Assembly: GCF_018403285.1 (NCBI RefSeq)
Contig: NZ_BOSJ01000001.1
Coordinates: 434,001 to 498,000, forward strand
Reading direction: 5' to 3'
Source of the DNA: Paenibacillus sp. J45TS6
Lineage (GTDB): Bacteria > Bacillota > Bacilli > Paenibacillales > Paenibacillaceae
DNA: 64,000 nt
Position 1 is the first letter of the stretch, and every line of letters begins with the position of its first letter. Made by a program: the position numbers and the translations under genes. The notes below the pieces were generated by a model. That model was not told the DNA's origin and ran no database searches. It saw nothing but the letters and a program-made list of their open reading frames with translations. Positions 53,149 to 62,393 of this stretch are shown here, piece after piece.

Positions 53149-54969
53149 TCACTGTCTCTCTAGGGTTATAATCTCACTTGCAATTTGTGCTGCACGCAAA
53201 AAGTCTCCGGATCGTTCGGCAGCAATCATTTCTTCTTTCTTTTGATCAATCTGCCTGAGTACAGGGTATTTAAGCACCTCTCGTATACAATCATCCAGGG
53301 CACTCTGATCCCACTGACCAGGAGCATCCATCATGGTGATCGAGCTCACTGTTTTTTCCAAGCGGTCATCCTGAAGGGATAACATAAACAACCCTGTATC
53401 CGGCGCTTTTCCTTGTGCGTAATAAGCATATAGATAAGCAGCAATTGCTGCATGATCGTTAATGTTAAAAGCCTCACCTAAATGTTCATTGACGTACCTT
53501 GCAGCTTCCTCGTCTTGAAGCATCCAGGATAGAAGCCTTCTCTCGGCCGCATGATAGGCAGGAAGAAGATTAGGTGTAGGAATCTGCCTATTTTGTTGCC
53601 TACCATTATTCCACCTGTTATCAATATTATCCCCAAAATGCTCGTTTTTTTGTATTTGTTGTCTTTCGAGGTTACATTCCTGCTTTAAGGTCTCGAAATC
53701 AACATCTACTTCAGATGAAAGTTCCCGAAGATATACTTCCCTTTCTGTTGGTGATGAGAGGGGAGCTATCAGTTTGATGGCCTCCCTTGAATAAGCGATT
53801 CGACCACCTTCTTCTAGCAGTATATGGTTTTTCTTCAGGTTTATAAGCTTAAATTTTATTGGAGACACTGCACCATCAATAATTTGATGGGTAAAGCGGT
53901 CACCGCCATGCTTTCGAATGAATTCATCCGGATCAAGTCCATCGGTTAGAAGCGCAATCTTTACTTCAAGACCAGCGGATTCCAAGATAGGCAAGTTTTT
54001 TAGTGCAGCAGCTTGTCCGGCTTTATCACCGTCATAACAAATAATTACCTCATCACTGAGTGATTTAAGCATTCGTGCTTGGTTTTCTGTTAATGCGGTT
54101 CCCATTCCAGCCACACCATTAAGAATATCATGCTCCCACGCAGAGATTACGTCCCCGTATCCTTCAAACAAAATCGTCTGTCCTTTCTTACGAATGGAAG
54201 ACTTAGCATCATACATGTTATAGAGGATCCGACTTTTATTAAATAATCTCGTTTCGGGTGAGTTTAGATATTTGGGCTGGCCATCTCCCATGGTCCGTCC
54301 CGCAAAAGCAATTACCTTGCCGCTACTGCTTTTGATAGGAAAAATAATACGATCTCGAAAACGGTCTACATATCCCCCGCCTTCATGTCGAGAAGAAATG
54401 AGTCCGCCCTTCTCCATTTCTGGAAGAGAGAAAGAACGTTTCTCAAGAAATTGAACCAGTGTATTCCATCCTGCAGGAGCATAACCAATCTGAAAATGAT
54501 CAATTGCCTTATCGTTCATACCCCGACCACGTAAATATTCTATTGCTGCTTTGCCGTACTCTGAATTTTTGAGTAGATAATGGTATAATTTCGCAGTGAG
54601 TTCGTTCGCCTGCAGCAAACGCTCCGTTTCCGGATTGTGGTGCGCAACATTACGTCCATGCCAATCCCCAAGAGGGATATGACTTTCTTCTGCCATTGAC
54701 TTTACAGCCTCGGGGAAGGTTAATCCTTCGATTTCCATCCTAAATTTGATGGCATTTCCACCCTTGCCGCAACCGTAGCAGTAGAAAATCTGGCGTTCTG
54801 GTGTAACCGTAAACGAAGGGGTATTCTCTGAATGAAACGGGCAAAGGCCCTTCATGTATTTGCCCTGCTTGGTCAGATGTACAAATTTACTTACCGTGTC
54901 TACGATATCATTACGCTGAAGAACTGATTCGATAACACTTTCCGGTATGTTACCCTGTCCGGCACTCAT
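53149..54969 (-). CDS. dnaG: DNA primase DnaG
   Basis: Synthesises RNA primers at the replication fork together with the replicative helicase. The 606-aa protein has the N-terminal CHC2 zinc finger (CPFHSENTPSF ... YCYGCGKGG, residues about 41-65), the TOPRIM core with ILFEGYGDVISAW and ICYDGDKAGQAA, and a C-terminal helicase-binding domain (YHAAERRLLSWMLQDEEAAR). ATG at 54969 has AAGGTGG upstream. It sits between yqxD and sigA, the classic macromolecular-synthesis operon without rpsU. Confidence 0.97.
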   Translation of the reverse strand: MSAGQGNIPESVIESVLQRNDIVDTVSKFVHLTKQGKYMKGLCPFHSENTPSFTVTPERQIFYCYGCGKGGNAIKFRMEIEGLTFPEAVKSMAEESHIPLGDWHGRNVAHHNPETERLLQANELTAKLYHYLLKNSEYGKAAIEYLRGRGMNDKAIDHFQIGYAPAGWNTLVQFLEKRSFSLPEMEKGGLISSRHEGGGYVDRFRDRIIFPIKSSSGKVIAFAGRTMGDGQPKYLNSPETRLFNKSRILYNMYDAKSSIRKKGQTILFEGYGDVISAWEHDILNGVAGMGTALTENQARMLKSLSDEVIICYDGDKAGQAAALKNLPILESAGLEVKIALLTDGLDPDEFIRKHGGDRFTHQIIDGAVSPIKFKLINLKKNHILLEEGGRIAYSREAIKLIAPLSSPTEREVYLRELSSEVDVDFETLKQECNLERQQIQKNEHFGDNIDNRWNNGRQQNRQIPTPNLLPAYHAAERRLLSWMLQDEEAARYVNEHLGEAFNINDHAAIAAYLYAYYAQGKAPDTGLFMLSLQDDRLEKTVSSITMMDAPGQWDQSALDDCIREVLKYPVLRQIDQKKEEMIAAERSGDFLRAAQIASEIITLERQ

Positions 54970-55014
54970 CCTAACCACCTTCATCTCTTAACACGTAAAT
55001 ATAATTCGCTAAAC

Positions 55015-55470
55015 TCACACAAACTCCTGCAAATCTTTCAAAAGTTTTGTCAGTTTATGTTGAAATGTCCTTCGATCCTCATCTGTCAGTGGCTTCGGAC
55101 CTTTCCCATAATGACCCCTTTTTCTTGCTTTTGCATGAGTATGTCTAGAATCAAGCAGAAAATCGATGTCCTGATTATCAATTATTTTTCCTCGAAAAGT
55201 AATAACACTGCAGTTCTTGGCTAGAGCCAGTGCAGCAAGTCCATAATCTTGAGTCACAACCACATCATGAGCACGTATATGATTCGCAATGTAAAGATCG
55301 GCACTCTGATCGCTGCGATCTACTTGGATTACCGTTACCCCTTCTGCTGCCTCTAACCGGTGATCAAATGAAGATACCATTAGCACATGCATGTCAAACC
55401 TAGAAGCTGTTTCTGCAATTTCACGTTTTACGGGGCAAGCATCGCCATCGACGACAATTCGCCTTTGCAT
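55015..55470 (-). CDS. yqxD: YqxD/YaiI family protein (DUF188)
   Basis: Conserved 151-aa protein of unknown function with a PIN-like fold. Family motifs: VVDGDACPVKREI near the start, HDVVVTQDYGLAALALAK, and RKRGHYGKGPKPLTDEDR near the C-terminus. The gene precedes dnaG and sigA by 45 nt, exactly as in B. subtilis. ATG at 55470 has GGAG close ahead. Confidence 0.94.
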   Translation of the reverse strand: MQRRIVVDGDACPVKREIAETASRFDMHVLMVSSFDHRLEAAEGVTVIQVDRSDQSADLYIANHIRAHDVVVTQDYGLAALALAKNCSVITFRGKIIDNQDIDFLLDSRHTHAKARKRGHYGKGPKPLTDEDRRTFQHKLTKLLKDLQEFV

Positions 55471-55579
55471 ATCTCCATCACCCGTCTCTTTTTAAATTCA
55501 GTCCGGGATATTATTATATACGCCTGAGACCATCCTAATTCCTGCCCAGGCATCAAATACGGCAAACAAAGAAAATAAC

Positions 55580-55603
55580 ACAGGACAGCGATATACGCTG
55601 CCC
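55580..55603 (-). terminator. Hairpin after glyS, probable terminator
   Basis: Stem GGACAGCG/CGCTGCCC (55583-55590 with 55596-55603) with one mismatch; only a broken T-tract (TGTGTTATTTT) follows on the minus strand. Confidence 0.55.
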
Positions 55604-55674
55604 ATTAATATATCCTTTGTTTCCCTTTATTTTGTTTTGACAATCTCAAAGTCCAGTATAGACTCTGCTGATTA

Positions 55675-57750
55675 TTACCAAACCAACTTGGAGAAATCAG
55701 CGAACGATTTCAAGTCTTGATCGATAGAAGCGAGTAAGCCTAAGCGATTCGCACGAACAGCTTCGTCTTCTGCCATAACCATAACAGAATCAAAGAATTC
55801 GGTGATAGGCTCTTTCCAGGAGCTAGCCAAACTTAGGGCCTTTTCTGCATCATGACGAGCAATAGCTTCTTGGTAAGCAAGAGAAGTAGCCTTCCATGCA
55901 TCATATAGTTTACGCTCTCCATCTTCCACAAATACCTCTTCACTAACCGAAGCATTAGAAGCTTTAGCCGCCAAATTACCTACACGATTAAAGGAGTCCA
56001 CTGTTGTTTTGAAATCTTCTTCAGAGACCACAGCATTCATTAAAGCAGCTCCGCGGCGCGTAACGGATACGATATCATTGTACTGAGCACTAATCACCGC
56101 ATCCACTACATCATAACGCATGGTTTCAGACAAGAGTTTTTTGACCCGCAAACCAAAGAACTCCTGTAAGTCTTTACGTATTTCATCAGCCGGACGTTTC
56201 ATAACTCTCATGCTTTCATGAACTCCGAGTCCAATTTCAAAAATAGCATCCAAAGTTATAGGCAGTTCATGTTCATAAGCAATCTGTACGATACCAGCCG
56301 CTTGACGACGCAGAGCATAAGGATCTTGTGAACCCGTTGGAATGATACCGATAGAGAAACAACCTACGATGGTATCTATTTTATCAGCAATACTTACGAT
56401 AGATCCAATCATCGATGCTGGAACATTATCAGAAGCGGATCTCGGTTGGTAATGTTCAAAGATTGCTCTAGCTACCTCGGCGCGTTCCCCTGCTTTCAAA
56501 GCGTAATCTTCGCCCATAACTCCCTGCAATTCAGGGAACTCATATACCATCTGTGTTACCAGATCAAATTTACAAATATCAGCTGCACGGCTGACCGATT
56601 CAACCTGATCTGCCGGGATGTTCAGCTTCGCTGCAAGCGCATCTGCAATTTTGCGAATACGACGGACCTTATCTCCAACCGTACCCATCTCTTCTTGGAA
56701 AACAATGCTCTCAAGTTTGGATACTGCATCTTTAATTTGTAATTTTTGATCTTCTTCATAAAAGAATTTCGCATCGGACAAACGTGCACGAAGGACTTTC
56801 TCATTCCCTTTTGCAATCACATCAAGCGATTCTTTTCCGCCGTTACGTACAGTGACGAAGTAAGGAAGCAGTATGCCTTTGTCGTCAAACACAGGGAAAT
56901 AACGTTGATGTTCGCGCATCGAAGTAATCAGCACATCTTGTGGAATGTTAAGGAATGAAGATTCAAATGTTCCGTATAACACCGTTGGAGTCTCAACCAG
57001 AAACAAAATTTCTTCGAGCAAATCTTCTTTAACACCAATTGTCCAGTTCTTCTCTTTAGCCAGCTCTTCGATTTGTTTCACAATCATCGCACGGCGCTCT
57101 TCAATATCGACAATTACATGCTGAGAACGTAATGCTTCAACATAAGCAGAAGGCTCTTTTATCTCGATTTCTTTTCCTAAGAAACGGTGTCCTCGCGTAA
57201 TATTGCCTGAAGTAACACCCGCTACTTCTATAGAAACCACATCTGAACCAAAAAGCGCGACCATCCAGCGGATCGGACGAACGAATTTGAAATCATAAGA
57301 AGCCCAGCGCATAAATTTAGGGAATGTCATCGCATGTAAGATTTGCAGCAAACCTTCAGCAATAACTTCAGAAGTTTCCGTACCTTTGCTGCTTTTCGTT
57401 GCGTAGATGTATTCCACTCCGCCAAGTTCTTTAAACGTAAACTGCTCTGGAGAAACACCCTGGCTTCTCGCAAAACCGAGTGCCGCTTTACTCCAATTTC
57501 CGTTTTCATCCACTGCAATTTTGCGTGACGGTCCTTTTACTTCTTCTTCAATATCCTCTTGCTTTTCAGCAACGTCTTTAATAATGACAGCCAAACGACG
57601 TGGGGTCGCATAAGCTTCTACAGCACCATGGTTTACCCGGATACTGCTGAGCCATTTTTCCATCCGGTCCTGAAGCTGCTCAATCGCTCCGCGCACAAAT
57701 CTTGCAGGCACTTCTTCTAGACCAATTTCAAATAGTAGATCTTTAGACAT
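55675..57750 (-). CDS. glyS: Glycyl-tRNA synthetase beta subunit
   Basis: Large subunit of the bacterial alpha2-beta2 glycyl-tRNA synthetase, needed for tRNA recognition. The 691-aa protein begins [18 protein letters not shown], with [12 protein letters not shown], the HD-like central region ([11 protein letters not shown]) and a C-terminal DALR-like anticodon-binding domain ([19 protein letters not shown]). ATG at 57750 overlaps glyQ by 8 nt; AGGAGGTG lies 6 nt ahead. Expression depends on the glycine T-box upstream of glyQ. Confidence 0.97.
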   Translation of the reverse strand: MSKDLLFEIGLEEVPARFVRGAIEQLQDRMEKWLSSIRVNHGAVEAYATPRRLAVIIKDVAEKQEDIEEEVKGPSRKIAVDENGNWSKAALGFARSQGVSPEQFTFKELGGVEYIYATKSSKGTETSEVIAEGLLQILHAMTFPKFMRWASYDFKFVRPIRWMVALFGSDVVSIEVAGVTSGNITRGHRFLGKEIEIKEPSAYVEALRSQHVIVDIEERRAMIVKQIEELAKEKNWTIGVKEDLLEEILFLVETPTVLYGTFESSFLNIPQDVLITSMREHQRYFPVFDDKGILLPYFVTVRNGGKESLDVIAKGNEKVLRARLSDAKFFYEEDQKLQIKDAVSKLESIVFQEEMGTVGDKVRRIRKIADALAAKLNIPADQVESVSRAADICKFDLVTQMVYEFPELQGVMGEDYALKAGERAEVARAIFEHYQPRSASDNVPASMIGSIVSIADKIDTIVGCFSIGIIPTGSQDPYALRRQAAGIVQIAYEHELPITLDAIFEIGLGVHESMRVMKRPADEIRKDLQEFFGLRVKKLLSETMRYDVVDAVISAQYNDIVSVTRRGAALMNAVVSEEDFKTTVDSFNRVGNLAAKASNASVSEEVFVEDGERKLYDAWKATSLAYQEAIARHDAEKALSLASSWKEPITEFFDSVMVMAEDEAVRANRLGLLASIDQDLKSFADFSKLVW

Positions 57751-58630
57751 GATCCGCACCTCCTTGCTTAATCAATGGGAATCCGAGCTTCTCGCGCTCC
57801 GCTAGATACGTTGCAGCGACTTGACGAGCGAGATTACGTACTCTCGTAATATAACCCGTCCGTTCCGTTACACTAATTGCTCCACGTGCATCTAGAAGGT
57901 TAAACGTATGAGAGCATTTGAGCACATAATCATAAGCTGGGAATACCAGATCCTGATCCATTGCCTTTTTTGCTTCTTCTTCATACATGTTAAAGAGCGT
58001 AAATAACATACGAACATCAGAAACTTCAAACGTATATTTAGAATGTTCCACTTCCGGTTGATGGAACACGTCTCCATATTTCACATCGCCTACCCACTCC
58101 AGGTCAAATACATTATCTTTATCCTGGATATAGGATGCTAGACGCTCCATACCATAAGTGATTTCAACAGAAACAGGACTTGTTTCGATCCCGCCTACTT
58201 GTTGGAAATAGGTAAACTGCGTAATTTCCATACCATCGAGCCATACTTCCCAGCCAAGACCCGCACAACCAAGAGAAGGATTCTCCCAGTTATCTTCTAC
58301 AAAACGGATATCATGCTGATTCGCATCAATACCCAGCGCCTTAAGGCTGTCTAAATATAGTTCCTGAATATTGTCAGGAGAAGGTTTGATAATGACTTGG
58401 AACTGATGATGTTGATACAAACGGTTCGGGTTTTCTCCGTATCTTCCATCCGAAGGACGTCTTGACGGTTCCACATAAGCTACTTTCCATGGTTCAGGTC
58501 CGATTGAACGAAGGAAAGTCATTGGATTCATTGTACCTGCGCCCTTTTCCGTATCATATGGCTGAACAATAATGCATTCCTGGCCTGCCCAGAACTCTTG
58601 CAGCGTTAAAATCATTTGCTGAAAATTCAT
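57743..58630 (-). CDS. glyQ: Glycyl-tRNA synthetase alpha subunit
   Basis: Catalytic class II subunit that activates glycine and charges tRNA-Gly. The 295-aa protein starts [19 protein letters not shown], with [14 protein letters not shown], the motif 2 region [19 protein letters not shown], and [21 protein letters not shown] at 58630 has AAAGGAG about 6 nt upstream; extension to 58651 is rejected. First gene after the T-box leader. Confidence 0.98.
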   Translation of the reverse strand: MNFQQMILTLQEFWAGQECIIVQPYDTEKGAGTMNPMTFLRSIGPEPWKVAYVEPSRRPSDGRYGENPNRLYQHHQFQVIIKPSPDNIQELYLDSLKALGIDANQHDIRFVEDNWENPSLGCAGLGWEVWLDGMEITQFTYFQQVGGIETSPVSVEITYGMERLASYIQDKDNVFDLEWVGDVKYGDVFHQPEVEHSKYTFEVSDVRMLFTLFNMYEEEAKKAMDQDLVFPAYDYVLKCSHTFNLLDARGAISVTERTGYITRVRNLARQVAATYLAEREKLGFPLIKQGGADHV

Positions 58631-58664
58631 GTACTTCTCTCCTTTTTTCATCAGCTGTAGGACA

Positions 58665-58913
58665 GCAAAAAACCCCCGCCCTACGCCTGTTATACAGACG
58701 TAGGGACGAGAGTTAATCCCGCGGTTCCACCCTACTTGATTACTTCAAAACTCAGAAGGAGCTTTCAAGCAATCCACTTTTCCGTATCATGTTCTGCTCA
58801 CGAGTGCCGTTTCCTAAACAAAACCTGCCGGACTCTCACCTGCACCGACTCGCTAGTTAAGGTTTGTCTGTTCAGTACTTTCTCGATCAACGCATGTCTC
58901 TTAGAGACTATTA
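58665..58913 (-). promoter_or_regulatory. Glycine T-box leader of glyQS
   Basis: RNA element that reads the charging state of tRNA-Gly and allows transcription when it is uncharged. On the minus strand the T-box core AGGGTGGAACCGCGGG lies at 58733-58718. It is followed by a strong terminator stem (CCCTACGTCTG with CAGGCGTAGGG, 58705-58679) and TTTTTT. Upstream, a stem I region includes a GGC triplet in GTCCGGCAGG, the likely glycine specifier followed by the usual purine. Confidence 0.94.
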
Positions 58914-58919
58914 TGGTTC

Positions 58920-58949
58920 ATAATAACTTAGTGACAATGCGCTTGTCAA
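58920..58949 (-). promoter_or_regulatory. glyQS promoter
   Basis: Minus strand: TTGACA (58949-58944), 18-bp spacer, TATTAT (58925-58920). A second pair, TTGTCA and CATAAT with 16 bp, overlaps it. Start near 58913. Confidence 0.78.
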
Positions 58950-58983
58950 GAAAACATCCAGAATGGAACTTTGAATTCACATT

Positions 58984-59736
58984 CTATAAACCGTACTTTT
59001 CCATTTGATCAAGAAAATGACGGGATTTCAGTTTTAAGGCTAATTGCTGATCCATAAAAGCACGCATGATCACCTTAATTTCAGCCTTTGTCTCTTCACG
59101 TACAGAGATATTGCCAAGACGCTGTAAATCCAGCGCTGAAAATAAACGTAACAACTTTAAAGCCCTTGGGGTTATATTCATGGCCGGCGGATCAAAGTGT
59201 TTACACGCACGGCATAGAACGCCTCCAAGACCCGGACTAATGAAATATTCTTCATCCGGTCTCTCCCGTCCGCAGGAAATACAAGCTTGAAGCTCAGGTG
59301 CATATCCAGCGGATTGTAATATTTTCATTTCATAAAGATGAATAATAATAGCCGGATCTTTATCTTCTTGAAGGGCCCCGAGGCATGCCTTTAATTGTTT
59401 AAACCAAAAGGTCCCTGTTTCATCATCCTGCAGCACACGATCCAGTAACTCACAGGCATAAGAAGCAAACGCTGCCTTTATAATATCCTCACGCAGTAGA
59501 TGATGAGATTCAATAATTTCGCCTTGATTTAAGGTGCCAAGTCCCTGATTACGAAAAAAAACATATTCCCCATACGTAAACGGCTGTGTCAGGGCAGCAT
59601 GGCGGCTTTTTGCCTTTTTAGCTCCACGGACAAGAACTCCTACTTTACCTCCATTTTCGGTGCAAAGCGTAATAATCTTGTTCCCTTCGCCGTAGTCCAT
59701 ACTGCGGATGACGATCCCTTCCACCCTGTATAGCAT
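58984..59736 (-). CDS. recO: DNA repair protein RecO
   Basis: Recombination mediator that loads RecA with RecR at gaps. The 250-aa protein has an N-terminal OB fold (MLYRVEGIVIRSMDYGEGNK), a helical middle part with ILQSAGYAPEL, and a C-terminal zinc site CISCGRE ... LCRACKH. ATG at 59736 follows GGGGGA. It lies between yqzL and glyQ. Confidence 0.96.
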   Translation of the reverse strand: MLYRVEGIVIRSMDYGEGNKIITLCTENGGKVGVLVRGAKKAKSRHAALTQPFTYGEYVFFRNQGLGTLNQGEIIESHHLLREDIIKAAFASYACELLDRVLQDDETGTFWFKQLKACLGALQEDKDPAIIIHLYEMKILQSAGYAPELQACISCGRERPDEEYFISPGLGGVLCRACKHFDPPAMNITPRALKLLRLFSALDLQRLGNISVREETKAEIKVIMRAFMDQQLALKLKSRHFLDQMEKYGL

Positions 59737-59772
59737 GTTTCGTCCCCCACAAGCCACTCCTGCCGCACCTTA

Positions 59773-59925
59773 CTAAGATTCGATCTGAACCGCATCAAAA
59801 GGCTCAACCTCCCCTTCAGCTTCGATTCCTACCTCTTCCAGGATAGATGCACAAGCTTCTTTGTACAGCAAGTAAGCATCAACATCTCCAGTCTTTGCAA
59901 AATACGTCCACGAAAAATCTCGCAT
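59773..59925 (-). CDS. yqzL: YqzL-like small protein
   Basis: 50-aa product of unknown function, read directly from the minus strand: MRDFSWTYFAKTGDVDAYLL, then a helix YKEACASILEEVGIEAEGE and an acidic end. The opening MxDFxWxxFxxTGxxDxYLL pattern and the position between era and recO match YqzL of B. subtilis. AGAGG lies about 10 nt ahead of the ATG. Confidence 0.87.
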   Translation of the reverse strand: MRDFSWTYFAKTGDVDAYLLYKEACASILEEVGIEAEGEVEPFDAVQIES

Positions 59926-60059
59926 AAGTATTCATCCTCTCTTGTGGAAATGACTTGATAAGCATCTAAGAGATAGGATGTACAAGGGAGATCTTTCTAT
60001 GCGTAAAACAGCACTGGAAGTGTACGGCAGAAAAGGCATTTCTCAAATATTCAAACTAT

Positions 60060-60962
60060 TTACGCGTCTCGATGAAAACCTAAATCACGGAGAACTCGGT
60101 CTTGATTCCGCCAGTCTTTTTTCACTTTTACCCAAAGTTCCAAAAATATTTTGGAACCGAGGAGTCTTTCAATATCATGACGAGCCCGTTTCCCTACTTC
60201 TTTAAGAAGAGCACCTTGTTTACCGATAATAATTCCTTTTTGGGAATCACGCTCCACATAAATCACAGCAGATACATACACTGTCCCATTTTCTTGGGCA
60301 CGCATATCTTCAATGGTAACAGCAATGGAGTGAGGAACTTCTTCACGTGTCATATGCAGAATTTTTTCACGAACGAGCTCAGCAATGACAAACTGCTCCG
60401 GATGATCTGTAATTTGATCTTCAGGATAATACTGAGGACCCGCCGGCAAATACTTCTTAACTTGATCAAGAAGTGTATTTACGTTATTGCCAAGCTTAGC
60501 TGAGATCGGTACGATCTCGGCAAATTCATGTAGCTTACTGTATTGTTCAATTAAAGGCAAAAGAGCTTCAGGCTCGATTTGATCAATTTTGTTTAACACA
60601 AGGATTACAGGTGTTTTTACATCTTTCAACTGTTCGGCAATAAAGCGGTCACCGCCGCCCATTCCTTCGGCTGCATCAACTAAAAATAAAACAGCTTCTA
60701 CTTCTCGAAGCGTATTGAGTGCCGTCATATTCATGAAATCGCCCAGTTTTGATTGACGTTTATGAATACCTGGTGTGTCTAAGAAAACGATTTGCATATT
60801 GTCTGCGGTGTATACACCGTGAATTTTATTTCTCGTTGTTTGCGGCTTATCGGACATGATCGCAATTTTCTGCCCGATGACTTGATTCATTAAAGTGGAT
60901 TTACCCACATTCGGTCTGCCGATAATGGCTACAAAACCCGATTTAAATTCTTTTTTTGACAT
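60060..60962 (-). CDS. era: Ribosome-assembly GTPase Era
   Basis: Essential GTPase that binds the 3' end of 16S rRNA during 30S maturation. The 300-aa protein has G1 [10 protein letters not shown]2 QTTRNKI, G3 DTPGIH, G4 NKIDQ, and a C-terminal KH domain ([20 protein letters not shown] and [14 protein letters not shown]). GGAGG lies just ahead of the ATG. Neighbours are cdd upstream and yqzL-recO downstream. Confidence 0.98.
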   Translation of the reverse strand: MSKKEFKSGFVAIIGRPNVGKSTLMNQVIGQKIAIMSDKPQTTRNKIHGVYTADNMQIVFLDTPGIHKRQSKLGDFMNMTALNTLREVEAVLFLVDAAEGMGGGDRFIAEQLKDVKTPVILVLNKIDQIEPEALLPLIEQYSKLHEFAEIVPISAKLGNNVNTLLDQVKKYLPAGPQYYPEDQITDHPEQFVIAELVREKILHMTREEVPHSIAVTIEDMRAQENGTVYVSAVIYVERDSQKGIIIGKQGALLKEVGKRARHDIERLLGSKIFLELWVKVKKDWRNQDRVLRDLGFHRDA

Positions 60963-61001
60963 ATTTCCTCCAAATTAGGGCTCAAACCCTGTACATTGAT
61001 T

Positions 61002-61409
61002 TTATACTTTCGCAAGATCTTGAGGGCCGAATGCCCCTGGCAGTAGATCGGAGACGGTTGTTTCCACAATGTCACCTTTCAGATTTCCTAAGTAAACAGG
61101 CATATCGGGTTCACACAATTCAAACATCACCTGACGACATATACCACAAGGAGAGATCGGACCTTCTGTATCTCCTACGATCGCTATTGCTTTAAATTTT
61201 CTAGGCTCATGGCCGCTCGCGATGGCACTAAACACAGCCGTTCGCTCTGCGCAGTTACTTGGACCGTAAGCTGCATTTTCAATATTACAACCATGATAGA
61301 TATGGCCATCTTCCCCAACCAGTGCAGCACCCACTCCAAAGTGGGAGTATGGGATATAAGCTTTCTTACGAGCTTCAATGGCTTCTTTCATCAAACTTTG
61401 CTTATCCAT
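61002..61409 (-). CDS. cdd: Cytidine deaminase
   Basis: Zinc enzyme of pyrimidine salvage converting cytidine or deoxycytidine to uridine or deoxyuridine. The 135-aa protein has substrate motif YSHFGVGAAL, NIENAAYGPSNCAERTA with zinc Cys and catalytic Glu, and GPISPCGICRQVMFE with two further zinc cysteines. All catalytic residues are present. AGAGG precedes the ATG. Confidence 0.97.
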   Translation of the reverse strand: MDKQSLMKEAIEARKKAYIPYSHFGVGAALVGEDGHIYHGCNIENAAYGPSNCAERTAVFSAIASGHEPRKFKAIAIVGDTEGPISPCGICRQVMFELCEPDMPVYLGNLKGDIVETTVSDLLPGAFGPQDLAKV

Positions 61410-61446
61410 ATATCTTACCTCTTTCTAGAACGAAATGTTATTTATT

Positions 61447-61812
61447 TTAGAAAGCCCATGTAATCAGCGGCTCCCAAAAAACAAACAATGCAATAATCAC
61501 GGCAAAAACCGCCGCCAGCAGCACAGCTCCAGCAGCGGTATCTTTAGCGGATTTTGCGAGCAAGTGAAACTCAGGGGAGGCAAGGTCTACGACCCGTTCA
61601 ACAGCAGTATTCAGCAGCTCTGTTATCATCACACCAGCAATTGCCACACAGATGAACATCCAGTCCACCTGCGAAATATGAAAAAATAGGCCCGCAACAA
61701 CGGCAAGGAGAGCACACGCCGCATGAACACGCAGATTTCGCTGCGTTAGAAAACTTTCAATCAAGCCCTCCATTGCGTTACGAAATACATCACCCCATGA
61801 GCGCTTTTTCAT
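61447..61812 (-). CDS. dgkA: DgkA-family lipid kinase (undecaprenol kinase type)
   Basis: Small membrane kinase; in Gram-positive bacteria the enzyme phosphorylates undecaprenol, feeding the lipid carrier for the mur pathway. The 121-aa protein has an N-terminal amphipathic part (FRNAMEGLIESFLTQRNLRVH), three membrane segments, and the catalytic motif ELLNTAVERVVDL. The start overlaps the ybeY stop codon by 1 nt (TAATG). Confidence 0.93.
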   Translation of the reverse strand: MKKRSWGDVFRNAMEGLIESFLTQRNLRVHAACALLAVVAGLFFHISQVDWMFICVAIAGVMITELLNTAVERVVDLASPEFHLLAKSAKDTAAGAVLLAAVFAVIIALFVFWEPLITWAF

Positions 61813-62306
61813 TACCGACTGAGCCCCACCTCAGCAAGAACTGTTTCCTGTTTCCCCATCATTTCGGCTTCACTAGCTTCGTCCTGATGATCATAACCTA
61901 ACAAATGAAGAAAACCATGTACAAACAAAAATCCGATCTCACGATGAATGGAGTGACCATATTCCTGGCTTTGAGCTATTGCAGTCTCCACCGAAATAAT
62001 AATATCTCCAAGGATTTCAGGGAGATCTATAGCTTCATTCTCACCAAGATCATAAATAATATCCAGTTCTTCATCAATCGATTCATTCATAGCAAAAGAA
62101 AGTACATCGGTAGGACGATCAATTCCTCGATATTCCTTATTCAGTTCATGAATCTCTTGGTCTGTTACAAAAGTGAGGGCTACCTCGCCATCTGTAATCT
62201 TCTCCATCTCGGCAGCTTTTTCAAGCAGTTTCTCCAAAGTCCCAATTAATTCTTCCGTGATCTCAACAACTTCTTGGTTATTATTCCATACCAGTTGCAC
62301 ACTCAT
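61812..62306 (-). CDS. ybeY: Endoribonuclease YbeY
   Basis: Zinc-dependent RNase involved in 16S rRNA 3' maturation and 70S quality control. The 164-aa protein has NKEYRGIDRPTDVLSFA and the metal-binding HGFLHLLGYDHQDEASEAEM. AAGGAG lies upstream of the ATG. Located between pgpH and dgkA as in B. subtilis; partnership with Era is supported by proximity. Confidence 0.97.
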   Translation of the reverse strand: MSVQLVWNNNQEVVEITEELIGTLEKLLEKAAEMEKITDGEVALTFVTDQEIHELNKEYRGIDRPTDVLSFAMNESIDEELDIIYDLGENEAIDLPEILGDIIISVETAIAQSQEYGHSIHREIGFLFVHGFLHLLGYDHQDEASEAEMMGKQETVLAEVGLSR

Positions 62307-62393
62307 TTTCGTATGCTCCTTATCTGTATACTCTATTGTTATCTTAATAAGCGGTTAAGTCTAAAGCAATCGCTTTTCGCTGCTGGCTCTAAC

